Below, piece by piece: positions 6,458 to 10,837 of a DNA stretch of 10,837 nt. The stretch covers positions 1,020-11,856 of the forward strand of contig JAPLHJ010000162.1 of the NCBI GenBank assembly GCA_026389675.1. Reading direction: 5' to 3'. The translations under genes were made by a program, and so were the position numbers. This DNA is from Chloroflexota bacterium (GTDB lineage Bacteria > Chloroflexota > Dehalococcoidia > GIF9 > UBA5629). The notes beneath the pieces were generated by a model. That model had not been told where the DNA came from and made no database searches. It saw only the letters and a list, made by a program, of their open reading frames with translations. Numbering within the stretch: position 1 is the first letter of the stretch; the number at the start of each line of letters is the position of its first letter.

Positions 6458-7389
6458 GCATAGCTTTAGCCAGCAGGACGCACATCCCGGTACTGGTAGA
6501 AGAGGTAATAGCGGCGCTGGATGTGCAACCCGGCAGGCGTTATATAGATTGCACTCTGGGTGGGGGTGGACATTCAACCGCTATTTTGTCCCGCTGCCAG
6601 CCGGGCGGCGAACTCCTCGGCATAGATGCAGATCCCGAAGCCATAAATCTCGCCCAGCATAATCTCTACGATTATTTCGAAAGCTCCGTAATCATCAACG
6701 ACAACTTCTACAACCTCGAAAATATTTGCTCTAAGACCGGTTTTTCGCAGGCTGACGGCATACTTTTTGACCTTGGATTATCCTCGCTTCAACTCTCCAG
6801 CGCCGATCGCGGCTTCAGCTTCCAGGTAAACGGCCCGCTGGATATGCGCTTCAACCCCGATGAGCAACTGTCCGCCGCCGATATCGTCAACAGGATGCCC
6901 GAGGCCAAACTGGCGCAGTTGATCCTGATATACGGTGAAGAGCCGCAGGCCAGCAGGATCGCCAAAAATATCGTTGCTCACAGGCCGGTTGCCGATACCG
7001 CGGACCTGGCATCCATCATAGCCGGCACAATAGGCGACAATTTTGGCAAGATTCATCCCGCCACCAGGACCTTCCAGGCTTTACGCATCGCGGTTAACCG
7101 GGAACTGGACCACCTGACATCGGCATTAGAGCAGACCTTAAATTGCCTTGCGCCCGGCGGCCGGTTGGCGGTAATCAGCTATCACTCCTTGGAAGACCGC
7201 ATCGTTAAAAACTTCATGTTGCGTGAAACCCGGGCCTGCATATGCCCTCCCAACCTGCCGGAATGCCGCTGCCAGCATAAACCAAGTTTAGAGCTTATCA
7301 TCAGGCACCCGGTAACGCCATCCGAGTCAGAGATCGAAAAAAACCCGCGCAGCAGGAGCGCCAGGCTCCGCGTCGCGCGCAAGATATAA
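6454..7389 (+). CDS. rsmH: 16S rRNA (cytosine1402-N4)-methyltransferase
   Basis: Methylates N4 of C1402 in the 16S rRNA decoding centre with S-adenosylmethionine (older name mraW). The 311-residue length is normal. Motifs: the HIPVLVEEV start (10-18), TLGGGGHS (34-41) and GIDADPEAI (56-64) for cofactor binding, DLGLSSLQL...DRGFSF...GPLDMRF (106-133), FQALRIAVNRELDHL (207-221) and ISYHSLEDRIVK (241-252). The two CxC pairs (262/264 and 271/273) followed by KPSLELI are also usual for the family. GGAGGAGAGG lies just upstream inside the mraZ end, and the ATGA overlap indicates translational coupling. Confidence 0.98.
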   Translation: MSIALASRTHIPVLVEEVIAALDVQPGRRYIDCTLGGGGHSTAILSRCQPGGELLGIDADPEAINLAQHNLYDYFESSVIINDNFYNLENICSKTGFSQADGILFDLGLSSLQLSSADRGFSFQVNGPLDMRFNPDEQLSAADIVNRMPEAKLAQLILIYGEEPQASRIAKNIVAHRPVADTADLASIIAGTIGDNFGKIHPATRTFQALRIAVNRELDHLTSALEQTLNCLAPGGRLAVISYHSLEDRIVKNFMLRETRACICPPNLPECRCQHKPSLELIIRHPVTPSESEIEKNPRSRSARLRVARKI

Positions 7390-7399
7390 AAAAATACGC

Positions 7400-7405
7400 A
7401 GGAGG
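7400..7405 (+). promoter_or_regulatory. Strong Shine-Dalgarno site of the 44-codon ORF
   Basis: A perfect AGGAGG ends eight bases before the ATG at 7414. This is as strong as the sites of ftsA and ftsZ and is the main evidence that the short frame behind it is translated. Confidence 0.8.
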
Positions 7406-7413
7406 CAAAGAAA

Positions 7414-7548
7414 ATGATCGGAGCAAGAAGGTTGAACACGATCCTGAATAACGACAGGAAACTCCTGACAATATTCGGGGGCATGGTTTTCGACGGCGTC
7501 GTTTTCATCAGCCTGATAATTGCGATCGCTATCCTCTACTTTTTGTAA
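7414..7548 (+). CDS. 44-residue single-TM protein between rsmH and ftsA
   Basis: Unrecognised. The ATG at 7414 opens 44 codons ending with TAA at 7546-7548. The N-terminal half is polar and basic (RR at 5-6, NNDRK at 12-16), followed by FGGMVFDG and a hydrophobic run, GVVFISLIIAIAILYFL (28-44), that reaches the very C-terminus. By charge the N-terminus should face the cytoplasm with the helix as a tail anchor. A perfect Shine-Dalgarno, 24 bases of spacing from rsmH and a position inside the operon argue that it is real. In many bacteria ftsL, also a small single-TM protein, lies immediately after rsmH. This one has the reverse proportions, with no extracytoplasmic coiled coil, so homology with FtsL is not supported. 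A membrane partner of FtsA/FtsZ is a reasonable guess only. Confidence 0.72.
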   Translation: MIGARRLNTILNNDRKLLTIFGGMVFDGVVFISLIIAIAILYFL

Positions 7549-7607
7549 ATATATTTGCCAGATAAATTATTAGTTATTAAAGATTAAATCAAAGGAGGCA
7601 TGGATTA

Positions 7608-8828
7608 ATGACAAAAAAATTGATTACCGGCATCGATGTTGGTACAACCAAGATATGTACCATAGTTGCCACTCTTGATTCCGGCGGCGCGCTGCAGGTG
7701 CTTGGGGTCGGACAGGTACCTTCGCACGGCCTGCACAAGGGAATGGTGGTCAACGTCGAAGAGGCCCGGGACTCGGTAGCCGAATCGGTCAAGAGGGCTG
7801 AACAGGCCAGCGGCGTAAAAATCGAGTCGGCCTACATCGGTGTGACCGGCAGGCACATCAGCTCGGTCAACAGCCATGGCGTTGTGGCCATCCCGCGGAC
7901 GGACCGGCTGGTGCGGCAGGACGATTTATCCCGCGTCCTCAATTCCGCCAAGAACCTCAACATCCCGGACGACAGGAAGATCCTCCACCAGATACCCCGC
8001 GGCTACAGCCTGGATACACAGGAAAAAATCAAGAACCCGGTGGGCATGCACGGTTTCAGGTTAGACGTGGAAACGCATATAATTACGGCTTCAACAGCTT
8101 CCGTGCAAAACCTGGTTAAATGCGTGCGCAGCGTGGGTGTCGAAATTGACGACCTGGTGCTTGAACCCCTGGCCAGCGGCGAATCAGTGCTGACCCCCGA
8201 AGAGAAGGAGATCGGCGTCATAATGGCCGATATCGGCGGCGGCACAACCGACATCGCCGTTTTCAAAGACGGCAGCATATATCACACATCCATCATCCCT
8301 GTCGCCGGTTACCAGTTTACCAGCGACCTCTCTATCGGACTGGGTCTCCCCTTCGAAATCGCCGAAGCGATGAAGAAGAAGTACGGCAACGTCTATCCCG
8401 AAACGGGCTCCAAAGATGAGAGTTCCACCCTCACCGTGGAAGACGGTCACAGCGTCTCCTACAAGGACCTCAGCAATATACTGCGTGACCGCATGGAAGA
8501 ATTGCTCAGGCTGATACTTCTTGAGATGCCGGATACCAGCTATGCTGCTCTGGCCCCGGCCGGTTTAGTCATGACCGGCGGCGGATCCAAGATGAACGGC
8601 CTGGAAGCGCTGGCCCGCGCAACCATCCGCATCCCCACCAGGATAGGCGAACCCATGGGCGTTTACGGTATAACCGACGTATTACATGACCCGGCCAATG
8701 CCACCGGCGTGGGACTGCTGCTCTGGGCAATCAAGACGGGCGGCAAGCCGACCTGGGAAGCCAAGGCCAAGCCGAACGGTTCCGTAAGCAACGTAATGGA
8801 CCTTCTTAAGAAATTCTTCGGCGCATAA
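7608..8828 (+). CDS. ftsA: Cell division protein FtsA
   Basis: An actin-like ATPase that tethers FtsZ filaments to the cytoplasmic membrane. In the 406 residues: phosphate-1 loop GIDVGTTKICTIVA (8-21), phosphate-2 loop ADIGGGTTDIAVF (207-219) and the adenosine-binding segment VMTGGGSKMNGL (321-332). The FtsA-specific 1C region lies between the two phosphate loops (about 85-165, HISSVNSHGVVAIPR onward). The last 16 residues (GSVSNVMDLLKKFFGA) form a short amphipathic helix, the usual membrane-targeting sequence. The start is fixed by AAAGGAGG (7591-7598) nine bases upstream. A 59-base AT-rich gap separates it from the 44-codon ORF, and ftsZ follows after 37 bases. Confidence 0.97.
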   Translation: MTKKLITGIDVGTTKICTIVATLDSGGALQVLGVGQVPSHGLHKGMVVNVEEARDSVAESVKRAEQASGVKIESAYIGVTGRHISSVNSHGVVAIPRTDRLVRQDDLSRVLNSAKNLNIPDDRKILHQIPRGYSLDTQEKIKNPVGMHGFRLDVETHIITASTASVQNLVKCVRSVGVEIDDLVLEPLASGESVLTPEEKEIGVIMADIGGGTTDIAVFKDGSIYHTSIIPVAGYQFTSDLSIGLGLPFEIAEAMKKKYGNVYPETGSKDESSTLTVEDGHSVSYKDLSNILRDRMEELLRLILLEMPDTSYAALAPAGLVMTGGGSKMNGLEALARATIRIPTRIGEPMGVYGITDVLHDPANATGVGLLLWAIKTGGKPTWEAKAKPNGSVSNVMDLLKKFFGA

Positions 8829-8865
8829 AATAAATAATCAGGAAATAGCAGGAGGTTAAGAAAAA

Positions 8866-9981
8866 ATGTCAAAATCAATGTTCTCAACCGCACCGGCCAA
8901 GATAAAAGCGATCGGTTGCGGAGGCGGCGGATCCAACGCCATCACGCGCATGGTACGCGAAGGCATCAAGGGAGTTGAATTCATCTGCATGAATACCGAT
9001 GCCCAGGCACTGGCCCTGGCTGAAGTACCCGTGCGCATCCAGTTGGGAGAAAAGCTGACGCGCGGGTTGGGCGCGGGCGGCGATCACACTATCGGCCAGA
9101 AATCCGCGGAAGAAAGCCGCCAGGCTATCCAGGAAGTAGTTTCCGGAGCAGACATGGTCTTCATAACGGCCGGCATGGGTGGCGGCACCGGCACCGGCAG
9201 CATACCTGTAGTAGCCGACGTAGCCCGGCAGTCCGGCGCGCTGACTATCGCCATCGTCACCAAGCCTTTCTCCTTCGAGGGAGCACGCCGCATGAAGGTC
9301 GCCGAAGAAGGCATACTGCAGCTCTGCGACAAAGTGGACACGCTGGTCATCATACCCAACGACCGCATTACTGAACTCTGCGACAACAAGACAACGGTAG
9401 ACAACGCCTTCAGGCTGGCAGACGATGTGCTGAGGCTCGGCGTACAGGCCATAGCGGAAGTAGTAACTGTCCCCGGCCTCATTAACCTTGACTTCGCAGA
9501 TATCCGGGCCATCATGAAGAACTCCGGCCCGGCCTGGATGTCCGTGGGCCACGGCAAAGGCTCCAGCAGGGCAATTGAGGCAGCCAAGAGTGCGCTGGCC
9601 AGCCCGATGCTCGATGTTTCCATCAGCGGCGCCAAAGGCGTTCTCTTCAATGTCACCGGCGGCAGCAACCTGACCCTCTTCGAGTGCAACGAAGCTGCCG
9701 ATGTCATTGCCCAGTCAGTCGATCCCGATGCCAATATCATTTTCGGCGTCGTCTTTAACCCGTCCATGGAAGACGAGGTCCAGATCACCATCATCGCCAC
9801 CGGTTTCACTGCACAATACGGCTCAGGCGTTCCGACTGAAGTTGAATTGCGCAGGCTGTTGCGTGGGGCAACCGAAGACAGCCTCGATGTCCCCTCATTC
9901 CTGAGGAGAGGCTCGCGTTATCCCAATGCGCAAGCGGCGGCCCCGCAGCCTGTAGCAAGCTACAACAGGATGCAACGCTAA
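8866..9981 (+). CDS. ftsZ: Cell division protein FtsZ
   Basis: A tubulin-like GTPase that forms the Z-ring at midcell. In the 371 residues: the N-terminal GCGGGGSNA loop (17-25), the tubulin signature GGGTGTG (105-111) and the T7 loop NLDFADI (207-213) with catalytic Asp209 and Asp212. The globular core ends near residue 316. A conserved C-terminal peptide for FtsA binding is recognisable as DVPSFLRR (341-348). It comes after a linker of only about 20 residues and is followed by 23 further residues, whereas it normally ends the protein after a longer linker. AGGAGGT (8850-8856) lies nine bases before the ATG. It is the last gene of the division operon, with a strong terminator 30 bases after the stop. 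Confidence 0.98.
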   Translation: MSKSMFSTAPAKIKAIGCGGGGSNAITRMVREGIKGVEFICMNTDAQALALAEVPVRIQLGEKLTRGLGAGGDHTIGQKSAEESRQAIQEVVSGADMVFITAGMGGGTGTGSIPVVADVARQSGALTIAIVTKPFSFEGARRMKVAEEGILQLCDKVDTLVIIPNDRITELCDNKTTVDNAFRLADDVLRLGVQAIAEVVTVPGLINLDFADIRAIMKNSGPAWMSVGHGKGSSRAIEAAKSALASPMLDVSISGAKGVLFNVTGGSNLTLFECNEAADVIAQSVDPDANIIFGVVFNPSMEDEVQITIIATGFTAQYGSGVPTEVELRRLLRGATEDSLDVPSFLRRGSRYPNAQAAAPQPVASYNRMQR

Positions 9982-10011
9982 AGCATTTACTATCCACAGC
10001 ACCTTTACCGG

Positions 10012-10040
10012 AAAGGGCGGAGAAAATTCTCCGCCCTTTT
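10012..10040 (+). terminator. Intrinsic terminator after ftsZ
   Basis: Perfect 13-base inverted repeat: AAAGGGCGGAGAA (10012-10024) pairs with TTCTCCGCCCTTT (10027-10039), with a tight A-rich loop once the inner pairs open. The GC-rich core is followed by a T-run ending at 10040 and an AT-rich stretch. It separates the division operon from the nrdR unit. Confidence 0.92.
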
Positions 10041-10061
10041 CAATTTATGTCGTGTAACCCA

Positions 10062-10090
10062 TTGACTCTTACTATATGTTGTGTTAGTAT
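10062..10090 (+). promoter_or_regulatory. Predicted promoter of nrdR and the downstream reductase
   Basis: -35 TTGACT (10062-10067, five of six consensus bases), a 17-base spacer and -10 TAGTAT (10085-10090), preceded by TGT as in extended -10 promoters. Transcription would start near 10097, leaving a leader of about 25 bases. The spacer contains the first NrdR-box-like site. Confidence 0.65.
10069..10084 (+). promoter_or_regulatory. NrdR box 1
   Basis: TTACTATATGTTGTGT resembles the imperfect palindrome recognised by NrdR (about ACACWATATATWGTGT) at roughly 13 of 16 positions. It fills the spacer between the -35 and -10 elements. Together with the second site, 31 bases further on, it has the standard tandem arrangement. 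Confidence 0.7.
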
Positions 10091-10099
10091 CCTCTTAAA

Positions 10100-10115
10100 C
10101 CACATAGTATAGTGT
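10100..10115 (+). promoter_or_regulatory. NrdR box 2
   Basis: CCACATAGTATAGTGT matches the NrdR box pattern at roughly 12 of 16 positions, best in its right half. It begins 31 bases after the first box (15-base gap, about three helical turns). It covers the predicted transcription start and ends six bases before the nrdR start codon. Confidence 0.68.
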
Positions 10116-10121
10116 TGTGAG

Positions 10122-10652
10122 ATGAAGTGTCCTAATTGCGGTGAGCCGGAATCGAAAGTTATAGACTCGCGCAGCCTTGGAGAGGAGATAAGGCGGAGGA
10201 GAGAGTGCATAAAGTGCCAGTTCCGCTTTACGACTTACGAAAGATTGCAGACCAGGAACCTGTATGTGATAAAGAAAGACGGGCGCAGGGAGGAGTTCGA
10301 CCGCGAGAAGCTGTTTTCAGGCATCCGCAAAGCCTGCGAGAAGCGCCCCATGCCGACCGGCGCCATACATAAGCTGGTGGAATCAATCGAAGCTGAATTG
10401 TACACTACAGGCAAGGCCGAGGTACTCAGCACCTTGATCGGGAAGATCGCCGTCAGCAAATTAGCCGATGTCGACCATATCGCCTACATCAGGTTTGCCA
10501 GTGTCTATTACGAGTTCTCGGATATCTCCACGCTCAAGCAGGCAGTTGACACTTTAGTTGAGAACAGGCTGGGCGCCCCGCTGAGCGGCCAGCTGCCATT
10601 GATAAATAAGGATGAGATAGCCCGTCAAAAGCGCCGTGGCAAGCAGAGATAA
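10122..10652 (+). CDS. nrdR: Transcriptional repressor NrdR
   Basis: Represses ribonucleotide reductase genes in response to bound ATP/dATP. The 176 residues show the zinc ribbon with Cys3, Cys6, Cys29 and Cys32, the start MKCPNCGEPESKVIDSR and the RRRRECIKCQFRFTTYE segment. An ATP-cone domain follows (about 46-136; VIKKDGRREEFDREKL at 49-64, and AYIRFASVYYEF at 121-132). Family members usually have about 150 residues. Here about 25 extra C-terminal residues end in a basic QKRRGKQR. No strong ribosome site precedes the ATG at 10122, but the zinc ribbon fixes the start. Two NrdR-box-like sites in its promoter suggest autoregulation, and the probable reductase starts four bases after its stop. 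Confidence 0.97.
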   Translation: MKCPNCGEPESKVIDSRSLGEEIRRRRECIKCQFRFTTYERLQTRNLYVIKKDGRREEFDREKLFSGIRKACEKRPMPTGAIHKLVESIEAELYTTGKAEVLSTLIGKIAVSKLADVDHIAYIRFASVYYEFSDISTLKQAVDTLVENRLGAPLSGQLPLINKDEIARQKRRGKQR

Positions 10653-10656
10653 GGTC

Positions 10657-10837
10657 ATGGCAAACAAGAATGTCAGGAACCGGCTATCCGATTCCATCAG
10701 GAACTACATTGCTAAAACGGTTTTTACCTACACGCAGACCATGGGACTCAAGGAAAGAAACGAAATAGAAGAGCTCACCGAAAAGGTAATCTCGAGGTTG
10801 GAGAAGAATATGTCTATGGATGAACAGACGACAGCTA
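10657..10837 (+). CDS. nrdJ: 5' end of a probable adenosylcobalamin-dependent ribonucleotide reductase
   Basis: The first 60 codons of a gene that runs off the window. The visible part (MANKNVRNRLSDSIRNYIAK onward, then TVFTYTQTMGLKERNEIEEL) is a charged helical N-terminal region and contains no catalytic residues. It reads like the N-terminal extension of class II reductases that precedes the LT-x-x-VI-x-RLE element, but this is recollection of the family. The position helps: it starts four bases after nrdR, behind NrdR-box-like sites, and nrdR is usually next to a reductase. A weak AAGG lies just before the ATG. The gene could be another nrdR neighbour, so the symbol is tentative. Confidence 0.55.
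   Translation, partial: MANKNVRNRLSDSIRNYIAKTVFTYTQTMGLKERNEIEELTEKVISRLEKNMSMDEQTTA

Noticed and set aside
7555..7590. TTGCCA in the AT-rich gap before ftsA as a possible internal promoter
   Set aside because: No -10 with more than three matches at 16-18 bases spacing; the gap is simply AT-rich.
7600..7607. ATG two codons before a stop (ATG GAT TAA), just upstream of the ftsA start
   Set aside because: A Met-Asp-stop frame next to a strong Shine-Dalgarno is more likely chance than a regulatory minigene; nothing else supports it.
8884..9809. Two long minus-strand open frames (222 and 241 residues) opposite ftsZ
   Set aside because: Both lie fully inside a clear ftsZ, show no domain likeness and are explained by its codon bias.
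1..10837. Search for a mobile element, CRISPR array, defence system, tRNA or rRNA gene
   Set aside because: All genes but three are housekeeping families in ordinary operons; no transposase, integrase, spaced repeat array or tRNA-like fold was seen.

Overview
The window looks like a bacterial chromosome segment, most probably from an uncultured member of the Chloroflexota close to the Dehalococcoidia. The main reason is the reduced division cluster mraZ-rsmH-(small membrane ORF)-ftsA-ftsZ, followed directly by nrdR and the start of what looks like a B12-dependent ribonucleotide reductase. No mur, ftsQ, ftsW or ftsI genes lie between. That fits a lineage that has largely given up peptidoglycan. 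The lineage call is inference from gene order and has not been checked by phylogeny. No mobile element, CRISPR array, tRNA or rRNA gene was seen.

Layout. (1) 2-1399 (+): a protein with a long Gln/Pro/Gly/Met-rich, probably disordered N-terminal region and two CARDB-like Ig-fold domains; its 5' end touches the window edge. (2) 1420-5335 (-): a tight operon, in transcription order trmD, rplS, priA, def (tRNA m1G37 methyltransferase, ribosomal protein bL19, replication restart helicase, peptide deformylase), converging on the first gene. A good sigma-70-type promoter at 5373-5401 supports a trmD start at 5335. (3) 5336-5638: a 303-base divergent control region holding the trmD promoter and, facing the other way, a strong promoter with a roughly 10-bp-spaced array of RTGG boxes that resembles a MraZ operator. 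(4) 5639-9981 (+): a division operon with a small winged-helix protein, mraZ, rsmH, a 44-residue single-TM protein, ftsA and ftsZ, closed by a clear intrinsic terminator at 10012-10040. (5) 10062 to the end (+): a separate unit with its own promoter and two NrdR-box-like sites spaced about three helical turns apart, then nrdR and the 5' end of a probable adenosylcobalamin-dependent ribonucleotide reductase.

How it works together. The operon at 5639-9981 probably makes the cytoskeletal core of division: FtsZ polymers held to the membrane by the C-terminal amphipathic helix of FtsA. It is probably autoregulated by MraZ through the boxes in front of its first gene. NrdR probably represses its own operon and the reductase when dATP/ATP is high. 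The minus-strand operon serves translation and replication restart. The least explained parts are the winged-helix gene placed between the operator and mraZ, the 44-residue membrane protein where ftsL usually sits, and the low-complexity CARDB protein.
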